64,000 bases of DNA from Trema orientale (lineage: Eukaryota; Streptophyta; Magnoliopsida; Rosales; Cannabaceae), in contig JXTC01000014.1 in the NCBI GenBank assembly GCA_002914845.1, forward strand, positions 1,755,694 through 1,819,693, in the 5' to 3' direction. The notes beneath the pieces were generated by a model that did no database searches, was not told the DNA's origin, and saw nothing but the letters and a program-made list of their open reading frames with translations. This document shows positions 23,985 through 36,400 of this stretch, in pieces. The stretch's first letter is position 1; each line of letters begins with the position of its first letter. The position numbers were made by a program, and so were the translations under genes.

Positions 23985-26793
23985 TGTATTTCTAGCCAAC
24001 AAAGCTCATAGCACCAGATTATCCCCCTTATAGCTTGTACTGTCGTTCAGTATTTAGTACATTTATCCTTACATCCCTTGTGAAAGAAAAAGAAAAAGAA
24101 AATGAAAGACTGAAAAGAGGTTTCTAAATGCAGTTGATTATTGGAACAATTCATAATAAAGCAAGACATTATCTTCTCTAATAATTCCACTTTCTTTACC
24201 ACTTGAGCTAAGGTCAAGAGAAACTTGGCATGAGATGATGACCATGGCAAAGTCATCCTGAAAACTCTTGTAAGACATGCAAAGGGGTAATATAATTGTT
24301 CCGATGGACCTTACTGTAAAATCATGTAACTTTCCAGGACACAAATTCAGAAACAGATAATCTTCTGTATCTTCAAATCACTAAAACCTTCAAAAGAATG
24401 CTTCACTTATAGGTTGAAGACAGATTAAATACAGAATCTACTATACAGAATCTACAAAGTACAATTAAATACAGAATCTATTAGAAGTACCTCTCGTCTA
24501 ATTGATCCAGACAAACTAAATGTTCCTGAGGCATCATTATTTGTAGTCAAAGACAACATGACAGTACTCGTTAAACGGTAATGAGCTGTTCCTTCCTCCT
24601 CAGGGCCCACCTAGATAAGGAACCAGACTTGCAGTGACTAAACAAGAAAATGGATACTAAGAAGAATAATTAGGAATGGTACAAAAATGAGAAAGGCAGG
24701 AAAGGAAAATTGCTTTTGATGTCCTTCCTAAATGTAGATGTTATTATAATCGAGGTAATTAAAGTTCACCTCGATAACATGGATGGCATCCCATGCCCCC
24801 TCCTGTAAATAACCCCGTCGACCATGCCCTGTCTTTGAGCCATCTTCATTACAAATAACAGGATGTTAGTAAAAAGAAAACAAAAGGGAAGCAATGGTTG
24901 CCTCAACTACGGTAATAAATTTACCTTTCTTTATTAAAAAGCAGGCAACAAAACCTTCATTATCGTCTTCCCACATATAAACTGATGAAATTCCACCTTC
25001 ATAATACCTGACAATACATTGGTCAATCAAACTGCTAAGTCCTTAGAAAGAAATCAGAAAAGAAAAATGCATTAACGCTTTTAAGATAGCTAATGGGGAC
25101 AAAGTTACAGATATAAATATCATAAAGAATTCAATAATGAGAACTAACTCAATAATGAGGTAAGTAAAGGACCTCACTGGTCACGATAAATAGAAAAGAT
25201 GTCGTTTGCTTCAATTTCAAGTTTCCTCAACTCTGCAGATGGGAGGGCCCCATCCTCTAATGGCGGATGGTATTTGTTTGACCAAGGTGATCTACAAAAA
25301 AAGAAAAAAATAGTAATATGTAACAGATTAAATCACTACTGACAGCTGATTCCAGTTGAACTGAAGAGAATATTTCTTTTTATAAAAAAAAATCCAAAAT
25401 TAACTGGAATTACGGCTACACCTAGTGGAAATACATGATCTAAAGACACACCTACATATTACCTACACACTCCATCAATTTCAATCTAATTAAATCAGCA
25501 GCAGAACAAAGCAAAACATACAGGTGAAAGCCAGAATGTAAAAAGAAGGGAAACGTGTGAACTAAAGTCTCCTCTTTTGAAAAAAAAAAAAGTTGTCTGG
25601 AAATTAATTTTAGCAATGCCATGTGACTAGCTTCATAAAGTGTGCAATAAAACATCTAAGAACAGACACAATCCTAAACTCAAAAATCCAGGTCCACAAA
25701 TATAGGCCAATATAGTCCAAATTATACAATGAAATGTGAGAATCCACTACTTCCAGGTAGATACGATGGTGAATTTGTCACTCTATGATATCAAGTTTGA
25801 CCAATTAAAGTAGAAGAGTTGAATGTTTACCTATAAGAGTCTGCATCTCTATTGTATTCGCACAAAATGAATTCCTTTCCAGAGTCAATGTCGGACAAGA
25901 CCTTGTTTCATCAGTCAAAATTTTCCATGTTCAGGAACAATTTAAATAGCAATCGTCGTATTAGTTAAAATCAACACATAATTCCTCCAAATAATATATA
26001 ACAGTGGAAATTCAAGCATTATGTTTTATACAAACAAAACATGCTAAATAAGAGGCCAACAATCTACATCAAGGTAAGATTTTTATAGCATGTCATGATA
26101 TAATTCACATAATAAGTAACAACAAAAAGAAACTTACAAACCGGAAGCATAAAAAGGAATTTTATTTTAATTGCAAAAAACCGGAAAAAATCCCAAAAGT
26201 TCAACTAATTTTACTTGTTTGGTAAGACCACCTAATCCCACAAATAAAAATTCAAAATATTCCAAAGCACTAAATGATATCATCATACATTCCACCTACA
26301 TATATTTATGCTGCCATGAAAGCTAAGCCAAGTAAGCTTTAACAACCCAAATTGGAAGCTGTGATATCATATATCACTAATCTGATTCATTTTCTCATAA
26401 TTTCAGTTGATTCTATCTCTATCCTATGCTATAGAGATTTTTTTTTTTTTTTTTCCAGAAGAAAAAATCATTTGTTTAGGGTAATTATTTAAAACAATGG
26501 AATCGTAAGATCGACACCATCATAATTTCTTCTGAAATTTTCAGAGCAACCAAACAGAGGATTAAGACAGAGAAACACCAAACCCTAACACGAATTGAAA
26601 TTGAACCAGAAAGCAGCAAAATTTATAGACAGAGAAACATAATTAAGAAATTTGAAGGAAGTACCTGAAGGGGCTGATCGACTTGAGAGAGGAGATCGGA
26701 GGAGTGTTGGGGTAAGAGGGTGAGAAGAGCAGAGAGAGCTGTCTCTGTGTGCTTTGGAGGTATTCTCCTCATCAGCCCCATTGCAGCCTCCAT
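23035..26793 (-). CDS. CPB: F-actin-capping protein subunit beta
   Basis: Eight exons on the minus strand: 26793-26665, 25901-25831, 25291-25178, 25007-24925, 24843-24770, 24610-24491, 23564-23469, 23115-23035. The joins are in frame and give 255 aa, essentially the size of plant CPB (~256 aa). The protein pairs with the alpha subunit to cap actin barbed ends and limit filament growth. Recognisable stretches are [20 protein letters not shown] at the N terminus, [87 protein letters not shown] and the C-terminal [18 protein letters not shown]. The start is the first ATG, after a CT-rich leader. Intron 6 (23565-24490) holds a long TA microsatellite that generates spurious Ile-Tyr ORFs on both strands. 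Confidence 0.96.
23911..23981 (+). repeat. (TA)n microsatellite in CPB intron 6
   Basis: About 35 uninterrupted TA units. Confidence 0.97.
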
Positions 26794-28369
26794 TTTCTCT
26801 CTCTTTCTCTTTCTCTTTCGCTCTCTTTCTTTCCCAGGAAACAAACAGAAAATTAGAGGAGAGGAGAGGTATAGTTTAGTGTAGTTAGGGTATTTACCCT
26901 TTTCTTCGCTTTTATTTTTTGTTTACTTCAAAATGGAGAAACTGGCTCATCCGAGTTTCCCTCGCGGGAACCACCCCCCTTAATATACATGCATTAATCC
27001 ATATATAACATTTTGTATCATCACTATCCACCGGTTTTAGCCTTTGAAAAAAAAAAAAAAAAAAAAAAAAAAACTCATGTCTTTTCATTAAATGTTTTAT
27101 TTGTATTTTTTTATTAAATATTTCCAGAAGTCAAAATTAAAGTTTAAAATTATTACAGATTATTCTTTAAAATTATTTATTGACATCTATATAAATAGCC
27201 ATAAGATAATTATTTAGATCGAAAAATAATCGATAATATCTTTAGGATCTAATAATAATAACTTTTTTTAAAAATAAAACAGTAATGACTTTCAAATACA
27301 CAAAAATTCTTTTTTTGAATTCTGAATTTCAAGAGTTAAAAACATTCTCTTTCAATAATTTTAACTCTGATTTTGACAATATATGTGGATTTGATTAAAT
27401 TTGATAGATAAACTCGAATAAAGGTTTTATTTAATATTGGTGAAAATGCATAATTTTTTTTTTATTTTATAAAAGGCTGAAAATCATAGATTTTTTTTTT
27501 AATATTATCCGTTATCACTATATTACTTTTTTATTATTTTATTTTCTTTATAATGAGTTATTGCTCTTATTTTTTTAAAGGGAAAGTTATGCTTTTATTT
27601 TCATTTCTTCTCCTTGCATAACTTAACGAATTCGGTGGTAGAGCTTCTTTTTGAAATGTATTGATACAGCTTCCGTTGGATCAATTTTAACGAACATAAA
27701 CTATTATAGAATTTTTTTTTCTTCTTCTTGCATAACTCAACGAATTCGGTGGTAGAGCAGAGGAATGAATTGATAGAGCTTCCGTTGGGTAATTTGACGA
27801 AAATAAATTATTATAGAAGTTCTTTGAAAAATAAAAAACGTAATCCACTAACCGTTCGAACGAAGCCTAAATCGTTAAATTTAATTATATTGGTAAAACT
27901 ATCTATTATCCTAATTTTATTTATTTGTTTATTTGGTTATTTTGGAATTAGTTTAATCATTCCTCTAAAGATTTTAGATCTATCTTTTTTTTTAATAATT
28001 AGCAAATGTGCCTCATTGGTCCTCATACTTTAGTGACTAACTAATGCTTTTATTAAAGTTTAAAGACTATAATGAGATTTTCATCAAAATTTTGGGAGAT
28101 TCATTAGAGACTTTTGTTTAATTTAATTACGAAAGTTTACTATGAACCAACTGGACACAAAGTAAAAGAAGTAATTAAGGTTTGTAATATAAATTTATTA
28201 CAAAAAATTTGAGGATTTTGTATAAAACTTTAGGGACCACCATGAAACATTAACTCTTATTTCAAAATAAAGTTATTTTGCTGGAATAACAATATTTTTT
28301 TTTGTTTACTAGCTCTATTTTGTAATGAAAAACCTAGAAGGGAAGAATCTAGTTAAGTGATATTTACAT
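26794..28369. other. CPB upstream region and AT-rich intergenic DNA
   Basis: The CPB leader is CT-rich on its coding strand (26794-26830). A poly-A run lies at 27046-27072. A tandem duplication is listed separately. A 101-codon frame at 27728-28033 shows no family resemblance and lies in the duplication. Confidence 0.5.
27606..27830 (+). repeat. Tandem duplication, unit about 114 bp x2
   Basis: CTTGCATAACTTAACGAATT at 27613 recurs at 27727 (one change), followed in both by CGGTGGTAGAGC, CTTCCGTTGG and a TATTATAGAA end. GC content is locally higher than around it. Identity of the sequence unknown. Confidence 0.8.
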
Positions 28370-28860
28370 TTTTATAATTTGTATTTTGATTTTTTCTTCG
28401 ATCTATACTTTATATTTTAGTTATTATCAATATTGTCCCTAACATTTAAAACCGTAATAAAGTTATACTTTTATGGGTCAAACACTTAGTTTGTCATTTG
28501 AGTTTAACAAAATACTCTTATAAACATTACAAATATATGTATGTATTTTGAAAAAATAAACTTAAAACCAATTAAAAATAATAAATAAATAACAAATATT
28601 AAAAATTAAGTTAAAAAAATGCAAAAACCCAAAAATTTTCCAATATTTGTTATTTAGTGTTATTTTTTTAATAAATTTTAAAAATTATATATCCAAATTT
28701 AAAATGGTATTTTATTAAACTCAATGGGCAAATTGGTGTTTGATCTAATGAGTATAAATTTATTACAAATTTTAAATTAGAAAGTTAATATTAATTATAA
28801 CCAAAACACAAGATATAAACTAAAGAAATAGATATAAACTAAAGAAATAGCGAAAGGACA
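28370..28860. mobile_element. Decayed fold-back MITE, family D copy
   Basis: The left part (TTTTAGTTATTATCAATATTGTCCC) and right part (GTTAATATTAATTATAACCAAAACA) are inverted relatives of the family D arms. The right edge has a small direct repeat (GATATAAACTAAAGAAATA twice). Confidence 0.5.
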
Positions 28861-30760
28861 AAGTATACGAATGTAAATATCCCTATAATAACATGAAAAG
28901 AATATTTATATAGATCAAAACATTAGCCAAATTTATATTTTTTAGCTATTATTAATAAGGATAGTTGGATAAATCACATTTCTCATTTTATATTGCCCAT
29001 GAACTCTAAAATTTACAGATAAAACTATAATTTCATGAATTAAAAAAAATGATAAAACTTCAATTTTACTAGTTTTATTCAAGATACAAAACTAGCCACT
29101 CTCCCTCTTTTAATTTTTTTTTCCCCCTGAAAATTTCCTTCCTTTCTATAAGTTCCATCTCTCGTATATAGTTCTTTATTGGGGAGAGAGATCCTTGAGT
29201 ATGGTTTTAGATCTTCAAGAATAACTTCAATCTACAAAAGAACCCAATAACATGAAATCGTATGATAAAAAGGATAACGTAGTCAAAGTAACAGTAAATG
29301 TAATTTTAAAAGAAATATATCCAAATAACACATCGAAATTGATTAAGGCATTTGGCTAATCACAACGTACTCAATGAGATAACCAATAAAATAAATCTTC
29401 AAGTATCAAATACAATCAAGATATATGAATATTCAATTTAGTCCCAAAAAAAAAAAAAACTAGAGATTTTGCACTTAATACCCAAGAATCACATCATAGG
29501 AACAACAAGCATTGTTGAAAGATGAAAAAATTGGTTCGAAGCTGTAGTCATCAAATGCAACCACGACTCATAGGCTTGTAAACTCTCTATCTTTTAACAT
29601 TACGGGTTCCAATAACTGTACTTACATCAATCTCCAATCATATCCTAATGAGCAATAACAAGTCTCAGATATTAGAATTAATTCTTTCAATAGTTGAGAA
29701 TCACAATCCAGAGTTTGTTTAGTTGATTAAGTTGGGCAATATACTTATAGTCTATAATTGTAATTGTATTGTAAAAGAAAAGAAAAAAAAAAGCACTATA
29801 AACACTTACATACCCCAAGCTTCTCCAAAATAAAGCATAAACATCACTTAAAACACATTTTACTAACGAAATTTTGTTGGAAAAAGCAGTAAAATCTCGT
29901 ATTTAGTCTAATTGTGCATAACATATGTGCAAATCTTCAACCCAGATAATCAATTAAAAAGTCAAGGAAAAAAAAAAAACTTAGGTATGTTGCTAAAAGA
30001 CAACTTCTTGAGTGAACATAAGTTGTTGAATTATTAATCAATAAAAAAAGAGAACTTTTTCTCGATAACATAAGTTACGGAGATGAAAATTGACTTTCGG
30101 AAAAAGTTAAAAAAGAAAATGAATCTGGTTAACATTTTTTCTAACGTTCCTCGAGTAAATTTAAATCTTTCTTGCCTTTTTCTTTGGGTGATGAAAACTT
30201 AAGTCACATTTTAACGTATTTGAAATATTTAGCTTCCTAAGTAAATTGTGCGAACCCCACTAATTGTATTCTTCAGTAACATAAGGAGCCTTGGTAAAAA
30301 GAAAATACTTAGTGGTAAAACTGCATATCTTATAATTTGAAAATGAAAAACCCAAATTGTTTACAGATAATCACTACACTCAAAAAGAGAAAAACGTGAA
30401 AGTGGAAAATGGCCATGAATCATGCCAATACTTACTAATCATTGCCACTAACTGAAAGTATTTCAATTTGTTGATGCTTTTTTTCTTTTTTCTTTTTTTC
30501 CTTTCCCTTTTCTTTTTTTTCAATAATTTAGTTGTTGATGCATGTTATTAGCTAGAGGGACCTCCAATTTAACTTATTCTAGAGGAAAGCAGTGTTGGTA
30601 TTTGTCTTCCAGCTTTTGTATCATTATTCTTTTTTTAAAAAAGTATATTTTTCAATCATCACTTCCATTTAGATCATTTACATTCAAGCTAAATAAATAT
30701 TTTCTCGCGACTCGTATATAAATATATATATTGATAATATGAAATTATACAACGAGTAAT
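28861..30760. other. AT-rich intergenic DNA, no gene seen
   Basis: No coding frame of note and no clear repeat. Confidence 0.5.
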
Positions 30761-30884
30761 GTTCAAACACATAATTTACACTAAAAGTTTACACTTACAA
30801 TATCTCAGAATGGGACCCAATCATTAAGAGATGTAATTGAAAATCATGTATGTACAAATTTTTAGTATAAATTATGTGTTCTTG
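30761..30884. mobile_element. Small fold-back MITE
   Basis: A 124-bp segment whose ends pair: AACACATAATTTACACTAAA on the left and the complement of TTTTTAGTATAAATTATGTGTT on the right. Confidence 0.65.
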
Positions 30885-32304
30885 ATTAATCTTATATAAA
30901 CGAAAAAACAGGAGTTATACCTATATGCTGGTCTTTTGGCGTTTTGCTTCTCATTTTCTAATTTCACTTCAAATCAAGTTGTGGGAAAAAGGCTGATCAA
31001 CTTTTCAAAAAGCTATATACATTTTAGGAGTATATTTGAAGGGACAGCAACAAGCCAACAACAGCAACACAAGCAAGAACCAACCAAAGAGTTTGGAAAA
31101 TTGCTTAATTTTTGTGGTTTTTGTGACCCACGAACAAGTAGGTCCCACAAATGTATCTCAAATCATTGGAGTTTATGGGTCAAACCTTGGTAGTGTGTGT
31201 GTGTGTGCCATTTTCCTTTAATTTGTAGTAAGTGGTGGTCATTAGTTAAGCCCCACTTTTTTAAAAAAAAATATGGAAATGTCCTATTTTCACTGGCCAA
31301 ACTCTTTTCTAAGCTGTTCTGGAACTCACACTCTACCCAATAGAATCTTTACAGCTTCTATCTATTTTAAAAACTTTGCTGTTAGGACCCGCCAAATGTC
31401 TCTCCCCATCTGTTAGTGGTTCGAAAAAAATCAATCTCATTCATATGGAAAAGAAAAGAAAGAACTCAATTGGTTTTGCATATCGACCACTAGAAATATC
31501 ATGTTTTTTTTCCCTTATCACTTGGAAAAGATCCGTTTTCAATTCATGAATAATGTATCAAGTAACGCTGTACACAAGTTAAAAGCTTAGCTGCCCAGGA
31601 GATATACGAAAAAGAACTCGTATATAATAGCGATAATCATTATTTTTTTGCAGCGAGAAGAATGAACGTCTTTGAACGACCATATTTTTGGAAGCTTTTG
31701 ATTCATTTCATACTATTTTGTCGTTGTTCAGAACTGTTCATTCTCTTAATGCAACATGTGATGATCCTATGTTTCCTTTTGGTGTTTCAATGCAACCTGT
31801 TGATATTAATTTCTTCTCCATCATCAGAATTAATAATAATAAATCAAAGTAACACGGATATTTTATGTGGTTTGGCTCAATGAAAGCGGTTGGCCGTGTT
31901 CCAAGTAAGTTTGAATATGATTTTGATTTATTTCGTCACCTCTTCCCTCGCAAATCCAAATAAGAACCACCCTATTCCAGCGATGGTCTTCTCCATGTAG
32001 TTAGAGCTTAGAAGACGATTTTATCAATGGGTAAAGTCCTATTTGTGATGTTTTCTCACTAACCCTGCATGGAGATGGTCTCTCCCTAGGGTTTCGATGC
32101 GTGTTTTTGTCCATCTAGGATTGCTACATTTAGGCAAGACTCCTAGAAGATCCTCTTTAGAGCCCCATTGGGGTGGTAGTCCATTCCATATCAAGATTTG
32201 TTCATAAGCAACCACCCCCACCCCAACCCTTTTTTTTATTTTTTTTTATTTTATTTTTTATTATTATAAATCTCTGTCCTTAATTAGATCTTTCCAAATG
32301 GAAG
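30885..32304. other. Intergenic DNA, no gene supported
   Basis: Short frames at 30936-31221 and 31662-31883 lack family resemblance or conserved motifs. A somewhat GC-richer piece (31950-32230) could be old transposon sequence. Confidence 0.45.
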
Positions 32305-32312
32305 CTCACAAC

Positions 32313-32694
32313 TAGGGGTGGCAATATAGGTCATGACACGATAACACGACTCGAAATCCGCACGATTAGCTGAACCTGCTTGACACGAAATTGACTCGAA
32401 TTGACACGATTAAGTAATTTTTTAATAAATTATATTAAATAATTATTTTCAAAAAAATATTTTTTCATGAATTTCTTGTAAATAAAATAAAAAACATAAA
32501 GCTAATGAATTAATTTCTCTTACTATAGTAAAACTTAATTAAAAAAATCGAGTAAACTAACAATTATACTATTTATATACGTTTTGACCCATCAATCTGC
32601 ACGTCGTTTTCATTAAATAGGTGCACGTAGGTTAACCTGTTAACGACACGATTTAATTAGGTTAAACACGACACGACACAGATTGCCACCCCTA
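32313..32694. mobile_element. hAT-type MITE with perfect 8-bp target duplication
   Basis: TIRs TAGGGGTGGCAAT and ATTGCCACCCCTA are perfect over 13 bp and enclose 382 bp. CTCACAAC occurs immediately outside both ends (32305-32312 and 32695-32702). An 8-bp duplication and this TIR are characteristic of hAT elements. The interior has repeated GACACGA motifs and no coding capacity. Confidence 0.93.
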
Positions 32695-32702
32695 CTCACA
32701 AC

Positions 32703-33436
32703 CCTGTTGTTGAGCAAATGTTATAGCAGTAGGATGTTCGTTTAGAAAGGAGCATTGTCACTGTCAGTCTTTCAGGTCAAGAGCAAAAGTCTTTAACTTT
32801 GATAGAGAGATGTAATTAATATGTACATGCATTTGCCCGTCGACTGTGATAAAATCACAAATCCAAGTTCAACACTGTCATTACCTAATTGCATGCACCA
32901 TCTCATTTACAAAATATTTCAAGTGAAAAATGCTAAATATCCCTGGTAAGAACATGTTTGGTATGATGCAATGGACTTTAGACATGAATCACTTGGTGGA
33001 ATTGTTATTCCACCCAAAAAGATGAGGAATTTTTACCCCAAAGAGACGAGGTAGATAAAAATGTGGACCAGCATTATCGACCAGTAGTTATAGCTTATAG
33101 CTACGTATAATTTTGATGTGTTAGGATACATAGTACTGAAGCCAGATGAGAAAAGAACCATGGTTTTCTATTCTCCTCGAGGAGGAAATTTAGATCATGT
33201 TATCCTCAACTACCATACGTTTGTTGTCCTAACTCTACTGAAACAAGTCAATAGGCAGTTGTTGTAAGTTCCTACAATGGAAAAAGAAATTCGATCAAAA
33301 GAGAATTGCCTAGAGAAACATATCAATTTCAGAGGAACCATATTTTCCTATAAACGTAAGAAGAGAAAATAAATGCATGATAGGAAATTGAAATATCTCA
33401 TCTTGTTGTACCCTTCAAGATGAATATGTGGATACT
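32703..33436. other. Intergenic, PUS3 3' side
   Basis: No gene; probably includes the PUS3 3'-UTR on the minus strand. Confidence 0.5.
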
Positions 33437-36400
33437 TCATGCTTTTGAGTCTAGTTTGGCTCGGCGCTCTGCATATGATGCTGCAAACAGTTCAAGAAAT
33501 AAAGGTTTGTTAAAACCTTAAAACATGAAAAATTAAATATTGAATAGAAATGTCAAGACATATGGCTATATTAAAACTCAATTTTCAAAGAAACCTTAAA
33601 ATTGTTTACTCACAACAAACAAAATAACAACCCTTAACCTGGAAGTCAAAACAAACCCAACTATGATCTACAATAGTAAACGTGGAGATGCTCATCATAG
33701 TGCTTTTAGTGGTGTTTTTTTTTTCTTTTTCCGCTCCTCTTGCAACCCTAGAATCTTTACGAGGTAGGAAACTCTAGCATATTGCTAGGTAGGTATCATA
33801 GTGGTTTCACCTTTTACGACATCCTTCAAACCTTCTCTATGTATTAGTTTCCAACACCACCAGAAATGATTGAGCATAGGTTATATCATGATTATTGCAA
33901 ACTAACATGGGTCCCTCTCGCTAGCTACAACCTAGGAAAGCAAATTTATTTAGCAAACCTGAAGCTTGAGACGAAATAAGCCAGCTAGTTTCAATAATTT
34001 GATTTAAATCTTTACAAATGTCCTCTGCTTTTCTAGTAACATAAGGACTGGAATAAGACATCAACCATACAGTGAGAAAAACACTTGCATAGTTACACCA
34101 ACCATTTTGTTGTATCATACTGCAATATTCTTGACCAACAAATATTTAATTGTCAAAGGTCATGAAGGCTTACGCTCAGTGGGCCGAGACATGAGAGGAA
34201 TATGGGAAACCTTCTTCTTGATTATTCCATTTCCATTGTTTAAGGTAGTTTTATCTTGAAGAAACCAAAGGCAGCAACATTAATTAATAAATATGAATAG
34301 AAAGAGATTACTCCGGTTAAAGGAAATTCAAGAAAAAGTTTTCTTTGAGCACCACTTAATACAGGAAAACAGGTAAGCAGAGCCTCTTTGAAGATGGCAG
34401 CTTGGAGATGATAAGTTTGGCATTGTTTTGCCAAGTGTTCACGCAAAGCTTGTCCAGCATCTAGGAATTTAAGCAAAAAGATTTAAAAGCAGTGAGACAT
34501 TTGAGAGACAATTTTCAACCAAAAAGCATAAAAAGTTAAAAAATAATTATAAAAATAATAAAAGTAAAGATAATAAAAAGAACTTAACAAATTAATAAAT
34601 AGAAGAAAAAAATGGTCCATGAAAAGAAAAAAACAACAGCAAAGTTGAAAATGCACTACATAGATGAATACGATTACCTCAGATGCAAAACAATGAAATT
34701 TTATGAATCCACTTGGTAAAGTTGTGATCAACAAGATGCATAGGACAAAGAAATTTTGCAATCATTACCTGAAGAACAAGTGAACTTTAAATTTTCAAAT
34801 TCACAGGATTGAAGAACCAGCGGAATCTCAGGAGCCATGTTATACTGCGGTTTCCTTGGACTCCTTTCAATATCCAGTAATGCATCTATTACCTATAAAC
34901 TTAAGCATTTATTAAGAGTTACATCCATGAAATTATTGTTATTAAAGAAACAGAAATATAATTATTAGTAAAATTAATCACTTTATTTGTCACTGATCTA
35001 TTTCCAAAATCTTGTTTTGGTCTCTCAAATTTAAATTCAAGAGCTATAGTCCTAAAAACTTCGTAAAACTCATCTGTTTGTCCGTGCAACATAGTATTTA
35101 ACAATAAGGGCACATGGAGGTGCTGTTTCTGTTAAATACTTTCAAGAACATTGATAAGGACTAATGAGAAGTTTTAAAAACTACTATCTTTTCAATTAAA
35201 ATTATAGGGACAAAAACTAGATTTTTGAATAGTTCAAGGTCAGGCGAAGGCCTAGGGTATAACTATCACATGAAACTTCCCACCAACAACCAAATACATA
35301 ACAAGACTACCATGATCCATGACGACATTATGTGTTCACAAGTAGATGCTGCACTCCAAGACGTGCCTCTATATTCAAATTAAAGGCAACTGGGAAATCA
35401 TATATCAGAAAAAGCAGCCAAAAGGGTCCACGGGAAAATGCATGTTCCATATTGGTTCTTGCTTTCAAGCAAATTGAAAGTAGGCCATATATCTAATTGT
35501 TGCTTTAAGCGTATGAACAACAGAAAATTCCAACATGATCATCTTGATGATCAAACACTTAAAAATCAAGCCAACCAACAAGGTGCATCATGTTAAGAGT
35601 TCCTGTATTTGTTGCTAAGAGATTCAAAGTTGATCCACGATTAGAATATTAATGGAGAGGCGATGTTAAAGTCTAATTAAGAGCAACTTTAAAGTATTAT
35701 AATCCCAAGAATGCATTGTCTTTTTCTTTCTTCTCCCTGCTAGAGAAAAAAAAAATGTAATTGGCACACAAGTTACAGCTTTTCTTTCTTTGCCCTAAAA
35801 AAAATAAAAATAAAAATCACGTAAGGCACACAAGTTATCTGTAGCAGTAGAACATTCAGTCCTTGTGGTAAATCTGACATCATATCAGATTATGCACATG
35901 CTGGCAAGACAGTAAGGTGACATAGAAATGCCACATCAAAGTTAGTATGCTATTTCTGCACACAACATAACTACTTGAAAAAAAAAAAATTAACAAAAGC
36001 GGAAAAACCTTGAAGGACGAGTGATACGTACATCAGGAGATTCAAAACCTTGGCCAATCATGAACAATACAGCAACCATGCATCTGACCTGGTGCCACAA
36101 GAAAGCACTACCTCTGATTTTGATTGCCCAAAGTTGGTTTTCTTGAAACCTAAAAATGATCAGCAATACTCAAACTTATATCCAGAAAAGATAGTAGACA
36201 AATTTTCTCATTCTAGACATCTAATGCGAAAGTAAGTTCACTCAAAAATTCAGGAAGAGATTTGAATGAGAACCGAACAGCAAGGGGTAAAAATGCCCTG
36301 GGAAAGAGATTTGAGAATTCAAATATCAACGATGGAAGTGAAAAAGACCAGAAGCTGACTTAAAGTCTAGTGCTGGCTACAATCATATGTGGTAGCATTC

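Noticed and set aside
23772..24011. Frames of about 70-76 codons on both strands with long Ile-Tyr runs
   Set aside because: Produced by the TA microsatellite inside CPB intron 6.
27728..28033. 101-codon frame with a hydrophobic C-terminal half
   Set aside because: Lies in a tandem duplication, has no known motif, and the hydrophobic part is low-complexity AT-rich sequence.
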